A DNA stretch of 64,000 nt. Source: Azospirillum brasilense. Lineage in GTDB: Bacteria; Pseudomonadota; Alphaproteobacteria; Azospirillales; Azospirillaceae. The notes under the pieces were generated by a model, which worked only from the letters and a program-made list of their open reading frames with translations, was not told the origin of the DNA and made no database searches. Shown here one piece after another: positions 1-8,646 of the stretch (position 1 is the stretch's first letter; each line of letters opens with the position of its first letter). The DNA is taken from NCBI RefSeq assembly GCF_007827795.1, contig NZ_VITI01000004.1, positions 372,001 to 436,000 of the forward strand, given 5' to 3'. Position numbers and translations under genes: made by a program.

Positions 1-1071
1 GATGATGGTCGCCGGGTTGGCCAGCGCGCCCGCCGCGGGGGCCGCGGTCAGGAACGGATAGGCGCCGGTGGCGTCCGGGGCCAGCAGCAGCACGATGGCG
101 CCGAAGCCGATGATGAAGGTCAGGATGTAGAAGTAGCCGATGAAGCCGGTCGCGTAGAACACCGACTTGCGGGCTTCCTTGGCGTCCGACACCGTGAAGA
201 AGCGCATCAGGATGTGCGGCAGGCCGGCGGTGCCGAACATCAGCGCCATGCCCAGCGAGATCGCCGAAACCGGGTCGGAGATGAGGGCGCCCGGCGCCAT
301 GATGGCGGTCGCCTTCGGGTGGACCTGGGTGGCCGTGGCGAACATCGCCTCCGGGCTGAAGCCGAACTTGGCGAGCACGGCGAAGGCCATGAAGGAGGCG
401 CCCGACAGCAGCAGCACCGCCTTGATGATCTGCACCCAGGTGGTGGCGAGCATGCCGCCGAAGGTCACGTAGGCGATCATGAGAACGCCGACGATCACCA
501 CCGCCCACATGTAGTCGAGGCCGAACAGCAGCTGGATCAGCTTGCCGGCGCCGACCATCTGGGCGATCAGGTAGAAGGTCACCGTGGCGAGCGAGCCGCA
601 GGCGGCCATGGTGCGCATCGGGGTCTGCTGGAAGCGGTAGGAGGCGACGTCGGCGAAGGTGTACTTGCCGAGGTTGCGCAGCCGCTCGGCGACCAGGAAC
701 AGGATGATCGGCCAGCCGACCAGCCAGCCCACCGAGAAGATCAGGCCGTCGAAGCCGGAGGTGTAGACGAGGCCGGCGATGCCGAGGAAGGACGCCGCCG
801 ACATGTAGTCGCCGGCGATGGCGAGGCCGTTCTGGAAGCCGGTGATGCCGCCGCCGGCGGCGTAGAAGTCCTTCGCCGACTTCGTGCGGCGCGCCGCCCA
901 GTAGGTGATGCCGAGCGTGGCCAGCACGAAGATCAGGAACATGACGATCGCCGAGAGGTTCGTCGCCTGCTTCTGAACCGCGCCTTCGACCGCCGCCGCG
1001 TGCACCGACGCGGGGATGAGCGCGCCGGCCGCGACGGCCGCGACGCCCACACGATTGACCAGCGAACGCAT
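1..1071 (-). CDS. actP: Cation/acetate symporter ActP (3' end outside window)
   Basis: Sodium:solute symporter that imports acetate and related short carboxylates across the inner membrane. The visible N-terminal ~357 residues begin with a signal-like hydrophobic stretch ending in ASVHA, as in ActP precursors. Several membrane helices follow, with the family-typical [20 protein letters not shown] and [15 protein letters not shown] segments. The start codon overlaps the stop of the upstream small membrane gene by one base (TGATG), so the two are translationally coupled. The C-terminal part lies beyond position 1. The identity is firm, although exact substrate preference cannot be read from sequence. 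Confidence 0.93.
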   Translation of the reverse strand, partial: MRSLVNRVGVAAVAAGALIPASVHAAAVEGAVQKQATNLSAIVMFLIFVLATLGITYWAARRTKSAKDFYAAGGGITGFQNGLAIAGDYMSAASFLGIAGLVYTSGFDGLIFSVGWLVGWPIILFLVAERLRNLGKYTFADVASYRFQQTPMRTMAACGSLATVTFYLIAQMVGAGKLIQLLFGLDYMWAVVIVGVLMIAYVTFGGMLATTWVQIIKAVLLLSGASFMAFAVLAKFGFSPEAMFATATQVHPKATAIMAPGALISDPVSAISLGMALMFGTAGLPHILMRFFTVSDAKEARKSVFYATGFIGYFYILTFIIGFGAIVLLLAPDATGAYPFLTAAPAAGALANPATII

Positions 1072-1373
1072 CACTTCGACTCCTCCATGATCTGCCGGTT
1101 CAGCTCATCGAACTCGCCATTCGCCCGGTGGACGTAGATGCCGGTCAGGATAAACGCCGAGATGATGGTGAAAAGGCCGACGGGGATACCCCAGGTGGTC
1201 ACGCCGCTGCCGATCGGGGTACCCAGGAACCCCTTGCCGAACGCGACCAGCAGGATGAAGCCGAAGTAGATGACGAGCATGGCGATCGAAAGCGTCCACG
1301 CGAATGCGCTGCGTTTCTGCACCAGCTCCTGAAACTTGGGATTCGCGAGAATCCTCTGAGCGTTTTCTTTCAT
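1071..1373 (-). CDS. yjcH: DUF485 (YjcH-type) small membrane protein
   Basis: 100-residue inner-membrane protein of the DUF485 family, almost always encoded directly upstream of actP and presumed to assist or modulate the acetate symporter. Two hydrophobic segments are visible, around residues 26-46 and 60-82, separated by a short Gly-rich loop, with a charged N-terminus ([16 protein letters not shown]). This N-terminal motif is characteristic of the family. A GAGGGG ribosome-binding site precedes the ATG. The gene shares one base with the actP start, so the order yjcH-actP is conserved here. Its molecular role is not established in the family. Confidence 0.92.
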   Translation of the reverse strand: MKENAQRILANPKFQELVQKRSAFAWTLSIAMLVIYFGFILLVAFGKGFLGTPIGSGVTTWGIPVGLFTIISAFILTGIYVHRANGEFDELNRQIMEESK

Positions 1374-1591
1374 AGTGCGTCCCCTCGCGAGTGCCGAGCG
1401 ATTTTTGCAAGGTCATATTAGACACTCGGGCCATATGGTCTTTGTAACGAACTATCCCGTCAACAACTTTGATGCAGGCCAACCGCTAAAAAGCGGCTTG
1501 ACGCAGCCCGCAGCCGTTGTTCCGGAGGTTCATCCACAAACCCATGGCAGCGAAAGGGCAAGGGGTGCACGAAATATTGTGAAGCGTGGGC

Positions 1592-2116
1592 TTAGGAATT
1601 GGTGCGCGGAAGCCAAGGTATGCGACCAAAAGTCACACCTTCCTCCTTCAACTCTTCCGCTTCCTTGTCGGTGGCCTCGCCATAGATCCCGCGCGGGTCG
1701 GTTTCGCCATAATGGATGCGCCGAGCCTCCTCGGCGAAGCGATCCCCGACGTAATCGCAGTTTCCCTCAACCGTGCGGCGAATGTCCGCCAACTGACGCA
1801 TGACCTCCGCCGCGAGGCGCTCGCGCATCTCCTCCGGCACGGGCGACGTTGCGGTCGCCGGGGGCGCGGCGGGCGCCGTTGCGCCGCCGTCCGCCGCGGG
1901 CACCGCCTCCGGCGCGCCGCTCTCACGGGGTGCGTCGTCCTTGGGGCGGCCGCCTTTGGCGATGCGCGGGGCCATGGGGGCCTTGGCGATGTGCGTGTCG
2001 CCGCAGACCGGGCAGGCGATGGCTCGGGCGGCGGCCTGCGTCTCGTAGGCATCGCCGTTGCGGAACCAGGCTTCGAACCGGTGGTCGGCCGTGCATTTCA
2101 GAACGAAGAGGATCAT
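1592..2116 (-). CDS. DUF1178 family protein
   Basis: 174-residue cytosolic protein of the DUF1178 family, which is common in alphaproteobacteria and has no assigned function. It begins MILFVLKCTADHRFEAWFR and has a CPVCG motif near residue 36, probably half of a small zinc-ribbon, as in the family's N-terminus. An Ala/Pro-rich linker spans about residues 50-95. The C-terminal half holds the conserved stretch ending in a REIPW-like WLPRTNS tail. It is divergent from the methyltransferase gene that starts near 2249. Function unknown; the family call is confident. Confidence 0.85.
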   Translation of the reverse strand: MILFVLKCTADHRFEAWFRNGDAYETQAAARAIACPVCGDTHIAKAPMAPRIAKGGRPKDDAPRESGAPEAVPAADGGATAPAAPPATATSPVPEEMRERLAAEVMRQLADIRRTVEGNCDYVGDRFAEEARRIHYGETDPRGIYGEATDKEAEELKEEGVTFGRIPWLPRTNS

Positions 2117-2248
2117 GTCCCCGTCGGAAGCTCCAAGGTGAGAAGAACGGATGGCAATGGTATACGATCGACAGCCGGTTGCCAGTTCACCACGACGCCG
2201 GCGTCGCGGTCAAACACGTGTCATGAAGAGATTGGGAGCATCCATCCC

Positions 2249-2881
2249 TTGTCCACACCGCCCTCCGCCGGATCGCCCCCCAACGGATCGCCCCATGCCG
2301 CGATCAGTCCGCCCTCTCCCTGGGTCCTGCGCTTCGCGCCGCTGGTGCGGGCGGGCGGCCCGGTCCTCGACCTCGCCAGCGGGTCGGGGCGGCACCTGCG
2401 TCTGTTCCAGACGCGCAACCATCCGGTGGCCGGGCTGGACCGCGACCTGCGCGGGGTGGCCGACCTGACCGGAACGGCGGGGGTGGAGCTGGTGGAGGCC
2501 GATCTGGAGAACGGGGCGCCCGTGCCGCTGCTGCGCGACCGCCGCTTCGCCGCGATCGTGGTGACCAACTACCTGCACCGCCCGCTGTTCCCCGCGATCC
2601 TCGACGCGCTGGAACCGGGCGGCCTGCTGCTTTACGAGACCTTCGCGCTGGGCAACGCCCGCTTCGGCCGTCCCGCCTCCCCCGCCTTTCTGCTGCGCAA
2701 CGGCGAGCTGCTGGAGGTGGCCCGCGGGCGTCTTCAGGTCGTCGCCTACGAGCATGGCGAGGTCGCTTCGCCCAAGGCCGCGGTGGTGCAGCGGCTGTGC
2801 GCGGTCAAGGACCTGGAGGCCGGACACGGCCTGGACGGCGACCCGGAGCCCAGGCCGCTGCCCCACCCCCTGCCCGCATGA
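2249..2881 (+). CDS. Class I SAM-dependent methyltransferase
   Basis: About 210 residues with a Rossmann methyltransferase core. The SAM-binding motif I is VLDLASGSGRHLRLF, an acidic residue follows in AGLDRD, and the post-motif strand FAAIVVTNYLHRPLFPAIL corresponds to the catalytic-loop region. The C-terminal GGLLLYETFALGN resembles TehB-like methyltransferases. The substrate is unknown. The frame has no convincing ATG. I place the start at a TTG (2249-2251) preceded by GGGAG with about ten bases of spacing; the frame stays open further upstream but that part looks non-coding. The stop is 7 bases from the convergent nitrilase gene. Confidence 0.8.
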   Translation: MSTPPSAGSPPNGSPHAAISPPSPWVLRFAPLVRAGGPVLDLASGSGRHLRLFQTRNHPVAGLDRDLRGVADLTGTAGVELVEADLENGAPVPLLRDRRFAAIVVTNYLHRPLFPAILDALEPGGLLLYETFALGNARFGRPASPAFLLRNGELLEVARGRLQVVAYEHGEVASPKAAVVQRLCAVKDLEAGHGLDGDPEPRPLPHPLPA

Positions 2882-2888
2882 CGGCCGG

Positions 2889-3725
2889 TTAAAAGCCGAC
2901 CCGGTCGAGCGTGAAGGCCCGGTCGTGGGTCAGGGCCGGCACCATGCGGCGGGCCTCCTCGACGCGGGCCATGTCCAGCTCGGCCAGGACGAAGCCCACC
3001 GCCTCCTCGGCGTCGGCCAGCACCTCGCCCCAGGGGGCGACGATCAGGGAATGGCCGTAGGTCAGCCGCCCCTGGTCATGGCTGCCGGTCTGGGCCGGGG
3101 CCAGGACGAAACAGCCCGTCTCGATGGCGCGGGCGCGCAGCAGCGTGTGCCAGTGCGCCCGCCCGGTCGGCACCGTGAAGGCCGCCGGCACCGTCAGGAT
3201 CGACGCCCCCGCCTGGGCCAGCGCCCGGTAGAGATAGGCGAAGCGCAGGTCGTAGCAGACGGTCATCCCCACCCCGCCCCAGGGCGTGGCGGCCAGGACC
3301 GCGCGGTCGCCGGGCCGGAAGGTCGCGGATTCGCGGTAGCTCTCCCCGCCCTTCAGGTCCACGTCGAACATGTGGAGTTTGTCGTAATGGGCGACGGCCC
3401 GCCCCTCGGCGTCGAACAGATGGCTGCGGTTCGCCACCCGCCCGTCGTCGAGCAGGACGCCCAACGTCCCGGCGAGCAGCCAGGCTCCCGTCTCCCGCGC
3501 CAGATCGGCAAAAAAGGGGATCGCCGGATGCTCGTCCGCCGGCTTCACCCGCTCCAACACCTTGGCGCGGCCCTGGACGATCATGCTGACATTCTCGGGC
3601 AGGGCGATGAAGTCCGCTCCGGCGTCGCGCGCCCGGCGGACCAGATCGCCCGCCGCCTGAAGGTTCGGAAGGATTTCCGTGCCGGCGTTGACCTGGACGC
3701 AGGCGGCCTTCAGGACGCCGCTCAT
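2889..3725 (-). CDS. Carbon-nitrogen hydrolase (nitrilase superfamily, Nit2/omega-amidase-like)
   Basis: 278-residue cytosolic amidase of the nitrilase superfamily. The catalytic triad is readable: Glu44 in ALPEN, Lys116 in [11 protein letters not shown] and Cys157 in TVCYDLRF. The [11 protein letters not shown] pattern matches the Nit1/Nit2 branch, which deaminates glutathione or alpha-keto-acid amides (metabolite repair). The start overlaps the stop of grxC by 4 bases (ATGA), giving a glutaredoxin-nitrilase operon common in alphaproteobacteria and consistent with a thiol-metabolite repair role. The exact substrate is inferred from family resemblance. Confidence 0.9.
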   Translation of the reverse strand: MSGVLKAACVQVNAGTEILPNLQAAGDLVRRARDAGADFIALPENVSMIVQGRAKVLERVKPADEHPAIPFFADLARETGAWLLAGTLGVLLDDGRVANRSHLFDAEGRAVAHYDKLHMFDVDLKGGESYRESATFRPGDRAVLAATPWGGVGMTVCYDLRFAYLYRALAQAGASILTVPAAFTVPTGRAHWHTLLRARAIETGCFVLAPAQTGSHDQGRLTYGHSLIVAPWGEVLADAEEAVGFVLAELDMARVEEARRMVPALTHDRAFTLDRVGF

Positions 3726-3985
3726 CCCCCGATTCCCAGGATCGGGTCGAGCTTGCCGGCGCGGTCCAGCGCGTGGATGTCGTCGGAGCCGCCGTAGGGC
3801 TTGCCGTCAATGAAGACCTGCGGCACGGTCATGCGCCCCTCGGCCCGCTGCACCATCTCCTCGCGGCGGCCCGGCTGCATGTAGAGGTCGATCTCCTCAT
3901 ACGCCACCCCCTTGCTGTCGAGCAGGCGCTTGGCGCGCGAGCAATAGGGGCAGAAGGGCGTGGTGTAGATGACGACGTCGGCCAT
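3722..3985 (-). CDS. grxC: Glutaredoxin 3
   Basis: 87-residue dithiol glutaredoxin. The active-site CPYC is at residues 12-15. The cis-proline TVPQVFIDG strand and the GGSDD glutathione-binding turn are both present. It reduces disulfides and mixed glutathione disulfides using glutathione. The length is standard for GrxC. It is first in a two-gene unit with the nitrilase (4-base overlap), and the ComF gene lies upstream on the same strand across a gap of about 90 bases. Confidence 0.96.
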   Translation of the reverse strand: MADVVIYTTPFCPYCSRAKRLLDSKGVAYEEIDLYMQPGRREEMVQRAEGRMTVPQVFIDGKPYGGSDDIHALDRAGKLDPILGIGG

Positions 3986-4074
3986 GCGGAGGGCTCCTTG
4001 GCTGTTTTGAACGGTTATAAGATCAACCGCCGCACCGCGCCACCCGTTACGTTTTCATGGCTCACGTTCACGGC

Positions 4075-4818
4075 TCACGTCTTGACGACGCGCGCCAGGG
4101 TCAGCGCGTCCACCCGCTCCGCCCCGGCGCGCAGCAGCACGCGCGCGCATTCCGACAGGGTGGCCCCGGTGGTCAGCACGTCGTCGACCAGGACGATCCG
4201 CTTGCCGGCGACCCGCGGCTCCAGCCCCGGCCGGACCGCGAAAGCGCCCTTGACGTTCCGCCGCCGCCCCGAGCGGTCCAGCCCGCCCTGCGACGGGGTG
4301 GACCGGCGCCGGACCAGCAGGTCGGGAAGCACCGGGCGCCCGGCCTGCCGCCCCGCCGCCTGGGCGAGCAAAGCCGCCTGGTTGTAGCGGCGCCGGAACA
4401 GCCGCAGGCGGTGCAGCGGCACCGGGGCCAGCAGATCGGCGTCGGCCAGCAGCTCCGCCCCGGCGCGGGCCAGCCACGCGCCGTAGGCCCCGGCGGCGTG
4501 GATACGGTCACCGTGCTTGAAGCCCAGCACCAGCGGGCGGCTGCCGTCGTCGTAGGCCAGGACGGCGCGGGCGCGGGCGAAGACCGGCGGCTCGGCGATG
4601 CAGGCCCCGCACAGCGGCTCTCCCTCCAGCGCGAAGTCGAAGGGCGTGCCGCATCCGGTGCACAGCGGCGGCGCGATGAAGGTCAGGCCGCTCCAGCAGG
4701 ACGCGCACAGCCCACCCTGCCGGTCCACCGCCCCGCCGCAGCACAGGCAGCGCGGCGGCAGCAGCGTGTCGAGAATTCCCGCCAGAACCTTGGTCGCCAG
4801 CCGCTGCGGAAGGGCCAT
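4075..4818 (-). CDS. comF: ComF family phosphoribosyltransferase-like protein
   Basis: 247-residue ComF-family protein. The N-terminus carries a zinc-finger-like set of cysteines (Cys24, 26, 27, 38, 41, 53 and 56). The C-terminus holds the PRPP-binding signature IVLVDDVLTTGATLSE of type I phosphoribosyltransferases. In naturally competent bacteria ComF is needed for handling incoming single-stranded DNA; in alphaproteobacteria without known competence its role is open. The gene starts 13 bases after the stop of a FliQ-like gene on the same strand, so they are probably cotranscribed, but no functional link is evident. Confidence 0.9.
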   Translation of the reverse strand: MALPQRLATKVLAGILDTLLPPRCLCCGGAVDRQGGLCASCWSGLTFIAPPLCTGCGTPFDFALEGEPLCGACIAEPPVFARARAVLAYDDGSRPLVLGFKHGDRIHAAGAYGAWLARAGAELLADADLLAPVPLHRLRLFRRRYNQAALLAQAAGRQAGRPVLPDLLVRRRSTPSQGGLDRSGRRRNVKGAFAVRPGLEPRVAGKRIVLVDDVLTTGATLSECARVLLRAGAERVDALTLARVVKT

Positions 4819-4831
4819 CGCGGCACGTCCC

Positions 4832-5098
4832 TCAGTTCAGGCCGGCGATGCGGTCGAAGATCACGAAGGTGTAGTCGCGCAACGCGATGTAGATCGCCGG
4901 CCCGGTGATGAACAGGATCGCCAGCGTCGCAAAGATCTTCAGGTCCTGCTGCAGCGTCGATTCGTTGATGTTGGTCGCCTGCTGGAAGATGGTCAGCAGC
5001 ATGCCGAGCACCGTGGTGACGACGAGGACCGGGGTGGTGATCTTGATGATGACGATCAGCGCCTCATAGGTGGCGCCGATGGCTTCCTCGATGCCCAT
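4832..5098 (-). CDS. fliQ: FliQ/SctS-family type III export membrane protein, isolated
   Basis: 88-residue protein with two long hydrophobic helices (about residues 15-38 and 50-75) separated by the short polar loop QQATNINESTLQQDLKI. This matches the FliQ family pattern, in which the loop reads approximately QAxTQIqExTLxFxPK. FliQ forms part of the inner-membrane export gate of flagellar or injectisome type III secretion with FliP and FliR. No other flagellar or secretion gene lies nearby; it precedes comF on the same strand. The start at 5098 is the internal ATG giving MGIEEAIGA; the frame also opens 11 codons upstream. Confidence 0.7.
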   Translation of the reverse strand: MGIEEAIGATYEALIVIIKITTPVLVVTTVLGMLLTIFQQATNINESTLQQDLKIFATLAILFITGPAIYIALRDYTFVIFDRIAGLN

Positions 5099-5192
5099 GG
5101 CCAAGCTCCAGCGACGTTCGGCGCCGAACATAGCACAGCCCGGCCCCTTCGCCGATGGTTGTAGCCCGCTGGGGCTGGGCTATATTGCGGGC

Positions 5193-6089
5193 ATGACCAC
5201 GCCCGACAGCATGACCGTCTTCGACCGCGCGCTCGTCCGCCGCCGCCGCGACCGCGCCGTCCCCGCCTTCGCCGAACACGCCTTCCTGTTCGAAGAGGTG
5301 GCCGAACGCCTCGCCGACCGGCTGGAGGACGTGGCCCGGCCCTTTCCCACCGCGCTCGACCTCGGCGCCCATGACGGGGTGATGGGGCGGACGCTGCGCG
5401 GGCGCAAGGGCGTCGAGACGCTGGTCGCCTGCGACCTCTCCCCCGGCTTCGCCCGGCGGGCCGGGCCGCTGGCGGTCGCCGCCGACGAGGAGTTCCTGCC
5501 CTTCGTGCCGGAGACCTTCGACCTCGTGGTCAGCAACCTCAGCCTCCACTGGGTCAACGACCTGCCGGGGGCGCTGGTCCAGGTGCGGCAGGCGCTGAAG
5601 CCCGACGGCTTCTTCTGCGCGGCCATGCTGGGCGGGGAAACGCTGCTGGAGCTGCGACGCTGCCTGTACGAGGCGGAGATGGAGGTGGCCGGTGGCGTGT
5701 CGCCCCGCGTGTCGCCCTTCGCCGAGATCCGCGACGTCGGCGGGCTGATGCAGCGCGCCGGCTTCGCCCTGCCGGTGGTGGACAGCGACGTCATCACCGT
5801 CACCTACAGCGACGCCTTCCGCCTGATGCGCGACTTGCGCGGCATGGGCGAGAGCAACGCCGTGCTGGCCCGCCGCAAGGTCCCGGCCACCCGCGCCCTG
5901 CTGTTCGACGCCGCCCGCCGCTACGCCGAGCGCTACGCCGAACCGGACGGGCGCATCGAGGCGACCTTCCAGATCCTCTATCTGGCCGGCTGGTCGCCGC
6001 ACGAGAGCCAGCAGCAGCCGCTCAAGCCCGGTTGTGGGGAAATTCCGTTGGGCGAGGCGCTGAAGGGGGCGGCGGGGACGTTGTCGTAA
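5193..6089 (+). CDS. SAM-dependent methyltransferase (BioC/NDUFAF5-like)
   Basis: 298-residue class I methyltransferase. The SAM-binding region reads TALDLGAHDGVMGRTL, followed by the acidic LVACDLS strand and the characteristic VVSNLSLHWVNDLPGAL segment. That last block, together with the C-terminal RRYAERYAEPDGRIEATFQILYLAGW, matches the BioC-like alphaproteobacterial family related to mitochondrial NDUFAF5. In mitochondria NDUFAF5 modifies complex I; the bacterial substrate is unproven. It is divergent from the fliQ-like gene. The start at MTTPDSMTVFD follows a short upstream gap; an upstream ATG exists in frame but would overlap the divergent gene. Confidence 0.87.
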   Translation: MTTPDSMTVFDRALVRRRRDRAVPAFAEHAFLFEEVAERLADRLEDVARPFPTALDLGAHDGVMGRTLRGRKGVETLVACDLSPGFARRAGPLAVAADEEFLPFVPETFDLVVSNLSLHWVNDLPGALVQVRQALKPDGFFCAAMLGGETLLELRRCLYEAEMEVAGGVSPRVSPFAEIRDVGGLMQRAGFALPVVDSDVITVTYSDAFRLMRDLRGMGESNAVLARRKVPATRALLFDAARRYAERYAEPDGRIEATFQILYLAGWSPHESQQQPLKPGCGEIPLGEALKGAAGTLS

Positions 6090-6116
6090 TTCCTGGAGTG
6101 TCGCTTGGGCGGCAAT

Positions 6117-6267
6117 TCACCACGAAGACACGAAGGACACAAAGAAAGCACGAAAAAACCGCGGCACTGAGAAGGCCGCAGGTCTAGAATTTTTTATCCG
6201 GGCTTACGCTTGATCAAGCCAAACAACCTTCGTGAAAACTTAGTGTCCTTCGTGTCTTTGTGGTGAA
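6117..6267. repeat. CACGAAG-type inverted repeat pair
   Basis: Two arms of about 40 bases flank roughly 70 bases between the methyltransferase and the TauE-like gene. The left arm at 6117-6157 contains CACGAAGACACGAAGGACAC. The right arm at about 6226-6267 is its reverse complement with one mismatch in the best 25 bases. Each arm is itself a degenerate run of CACGAAGG-like units. The layout resembles a small non-autonomous element or extragenic palindrome. No ORF lies within it. Confidence 0.75.
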
Positions 6268-6273
6268 AACCCT

Positions 6274-7041
6274 TTACCCGATCATCCGGATCGCCATCCA
6301 GCCCAGCACCCCGGCGTTCACCACCATGATGACCGGCGCCGCCCGCGCCACCGCGGAGCGCCAGGTGCGCCCCGCCAGATGGCCGGCGAGGCCGACCGCC
6401 AGCAGGCTCGGCAGCGTGCCCAGCGCGAAGGCCGCCATGCCCAGCGCGCCGGTCAGCGCGCTGCCGCTGGCCGCCGCCACCGCCACCGCACCGTAGAGAA
6501 GACCGCAGGGAATGAAGCCGAGCGCCAGACCCAGCGCGTAGCCGCGCCAGCCCGTGGGGTTGCCGAACAGGGGGCGGGCCAGCCGGGACACCCGGTCGCC
6601 CCACCAGCGCTGCACCGCGCCGTCGAGCTTCGGCATCCAGGCCGTCAACCCCTTCACCGCATAGCCGAGGAAGAACAGCGCCGCGAAGGCCAGCAGCGCC
6701 ACCGACAGCCATTTCAGCCCGGGCAGCGCCCCGACATGGCCGGCAACCGCCGCCGCCGCCGCGCCGATGAGCGTGTAGGTGGTGCCGCGCCCCAGATGGT
6801 AGGGCAGCACCGCCGCCCCGGCCAGCCGGTGGAACTCGCTCATCCGCGAGGCCGGGACCTGCTCCAGCCGGGCGGTGACCTGGGCCAGCACGAAGGGTCC
6901 GCACATGCCCGCGCAATGGGTCGATCCCCCGACCAGCCCCGCGGTCAGCAGCGCGACCAGAAGCCCGCCGTCGCGGTCGATGACGACGGCGCACTGGTTG
7001 AGGCCGGCTTCGAGAAGCGTCAGGGCCGAATGGGCGTCCAA
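6274..7041 (-). CDS. TauE/SafE-family sulfite exporter-like membrane protein
   Basis: 255-residue polytopic inner-membrane protein with about six hydrophobic segments. Near residue 41 it has GGSTHCAGMCGPFVLAQ, the HCxGMCGP signature of the subgroup related to DsbD-type and heavy-metal/cytochrome c-assembly transporters within the TauE/SafE superfamily. A second conserved block (GLALGFIPCGLLYGAVAVAAA) forms the pseudo-repeat partner. Such proteins are often found with cytochrome oxidase assembly genes, but none are adjacent here. The transported species cannot be read from sequence. Confidence 0.85.
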   Translation of the reverse strand: MDAHSALTLLEAGLNQCAVVIDRDGGLLVALLTAGLVGGSTHCAGMCGPFVLAQVTARLEQVPASRMSEFHRLAGAAVLPYHLGRGTTYTLIGAAAAAVAGHVGALPGLKWLSVALLAFAALFFLGYAVKGLTAWMPKLDGAVQRWWGDRVSRLARPLFGNPTGWRGYALGLALGFIPCGLLYGAVAVAAASGSALTGALGMAAFALGTLPSLLAVGLAGHLAGRTWRSAVARAAPVIMVVNAGVLGWMAIRMIG

Positions 7042-7133
7042 GGCGGATCTCCGGTTGGAAGACCGCCCGTGTATAGGGCAAGCCCGCCGCGAAGGCCATG
7101 ACCTGGGTCAACGGGACCCGGACGCCCCTCTGG

Positions 7134-7739
7134 TCACCCCTCGGAGCCGGACTGCGGCACCTCGTGCACCTCGACCGGCCGGGCGGCGTGGCGGTTCATG
7201 ATCTCCAGCGCCTGCTGCTCCCGCCTGGCGTCGGCCAGATTGACCCACAGCAGGATGCCGCCCTTGTCGAGGTGCTGGAGCATCGGCTCGTTGCGCTTGT
7301 CGGTCAGCCAGCTCGACATGACCGAACCCATCGCACCGCCGCCCACCCCCGCCGCCGCAGCGGCCGCCGCCGCCGCCAGGGCCGTACCGCCGGTCGCCAG
7401 GACGGCGCCGGTCGCCAGGATCGCCCCGACATAGGCCGGGAATCCGACCGCCACGCCCTTCACGCTGCCGACATCCTCCGGCGAGACGTAGGACTGGCGC
7501 GGCGCGTCGGGGTCGTGGGCGATGTCCTCCGCCCGCTGCGGCACATGGCCGAGATGGTCGCGGATGGTCTCGTCGTTGGCGAGGACACTCAACTCATGGC
7601 GTTGGAAGCCGGCGAGTGTCAGGTCGTCGACGGCCTTCTGCAGGGCGTCGCGGCTGGCGAAGATGCCCACGGCCTCGCGCACGGCGCCGCGCAGATTGCC
7701 GCCGGAGCGGTTCGCGTTCACATCACTTTCGAAGGTCAT
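7134..7739 (-). CDS. Hypothetical glycine-zipper membrane protein with a stress-protein-like N-terminus
   Basis: 201-residue protein. The N-terminal part (IFASRDALQKAVDDLTLAGF, then HELSVLAND) resembles the general-stress 17M-like fold that senses or sorts residues in small envelope-stress proteins. The centre is a long Ala/Gly-rich hydrophobic region with a glycine zipper (GVGGGAMGSVMSSWL). The C-terminus is soluble and basic-acidic, ending EVPQSGSEG. The start is the ATG at 7739. The molecular function is unknown; an envelope or stress role is only a guess from composition. Confidence 0.75.
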   Translation of the reverse strand: MTFESDVNANRSGGNLRGAVREAVGIFASRDALQKAVDDLTLAGFQRHELSVLANDETIRDHLGHVPQRAEDIAHDPDAPRQSYVSPEDVGSVKGVAVGFPAYVGAILATGAVLATGGTALAAAAAAAAAGVGGGAMGSVMSSWLTDKRNEPMLQHLDKGGILLWVNLADARREQQALEIMNRHAARPVEVHEVPQSGSEG

Positions 7740-7822
7740 GGCGGTCTTCCCCTGTTGCGCTTCCCGGTTGAGCTTCAACCATGGCCGCCGAGCGGAGGTT
7801 CCCGCCGGGAGACCGGGCGACG

Positions 7823-7969
7823 TCAGGGCGTTCCCGCGGCGGCGGGCGGGGTCACCACGCCGCGCGGCTCCGGCATGGTCCCCAGGAACCACCACAGGCC
7901 CAGCGCGATCAGCGCGGCCTTCACCGCCAGGAACAGGGCGATGTGGCGGGCGAGCGGGTTGCGGACCAT
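7823..7969 (-). CDS. 48-residue single-span protein, CydP-like
   Basis: Short protein with one membrane helix (IALFLAVKAALIALGLWWFL) after a basic N-terminus (MVRNPLARH). The arrangement of a basic residue, Ala/Leu helix with an internal Lys, then Trp-Trp-Phe matches the small putative cytochrome-oxidase subunit family CydP. A weak GGAGGC precedes the ATG. It lies upstream of and on the same strand as the glycine-zipper gene and divergent from the ankyrin gene. No terminal oxidase genes are near, so the assignment is tentative. Confidence 0.5.
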   Translation of the reverse strand: MVRNPLARHIALFLAVKAALIALGLWWFLGTMPEPRGVVTPPAAAGTP

Positions 7970-8075
7970 GGGCGCCTCCATTGCAGCGGGTCGCCGTCGC
8001 CAAACCGGGCCAAACTGGATAGTATCCCCAGCCGAAAGACGGATCACCCACACGGATCGCACAAAAGGACGCGCC

Positions 8076-8639
8076 ATGAAACGGTTGCTGATGCTCAGCC
8101 TGCTGGCCCTCGGCCTGACCGCCCCCGTCGCCGCGCCGGCCCTGGCCCAGATCAACCTTCTGGAAGGCCCCTCCATGGTCAAGGCGGTGACGTCCAACGA
8201 CGCCAGCGCGCTGCGGCTGCTCCTGCTGAAGGGGGAAAACCCGAATCAGGTCGATGCCGGCGGGCGGCCCGTCCTGCTGCTGGCCATCGGCAACGGCCAT
8301 CCGGAGCTGGTGCGGCTTCTGCTGGATGGCGGGGCGAATCCCAACCGCGCCGACAAGTCCGGCAACACCCCGCTGCACTATGCGGTGGAGGCCGACGCGC
8401 CGGAGGCGGTGGACCTTCTGCTGACCAAGGGGGCCAAGGTCGACCAGGACAACCGCCAGGGCATCACCCCGCTGATGACCGCGGCGCGCTTCGGGCGCGT
8501 CGATCTGGTGGAGCGGCTGCTGAAGGCCGGGGCGCAGGCCGACCGCACCGACTTCACGGGCCGCACGACGCTGAGCTGGGCGCAGGACAGCCGCAACGCC
8601 CGCGTGGCGAACCTGCTGCGCCAGGCCGGGGCGCGCTGA
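8076..8639 (+). CDS. Secreted ankyrin-repeat protein
   Basis: 187-residue protein with a Sec signal peptide (basic MKRL, Leu-rich core, cleavage after APALA). Four to five ankyrin repeats follow, with typical turns such as GNGHPELVRLLLDGGANPN, GNTPLHYAVEADAPE and GITPLMTAARFGRVDLVERL. Such proteins mediate protein-protein contacts; this one should be periplasmic or exported. It is followed 7 bases later by cobD on the same strand, but the two have no evident functional link. Partner unknown. Confidence 0.88.
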   Translation: MKRLLMLSLLALGLTAPVAAPALAQINLLEGPSMVKAVTSNDASALRLLLLKGENPNQVDAGGRPVLLLAIGNGHPELVRLLLDGGANPNRADKSGNTPLHYAVEADAPEAVDLLLTKGAKVDQDNRQGITPLMTAARFGRVDLVERLLKAGAQADRTDFTGRTTLSWAQDSRNARVANLLRQAGAR

Positions 8640-8646
8640 GGCGGCG

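Noticed and set aside
1441..1500. A minus-strand TTGACG as -35 box for yjcH-actP
   Set aside because: No matching -10 box lies at 16-18 bases, so I did not call a promoter.
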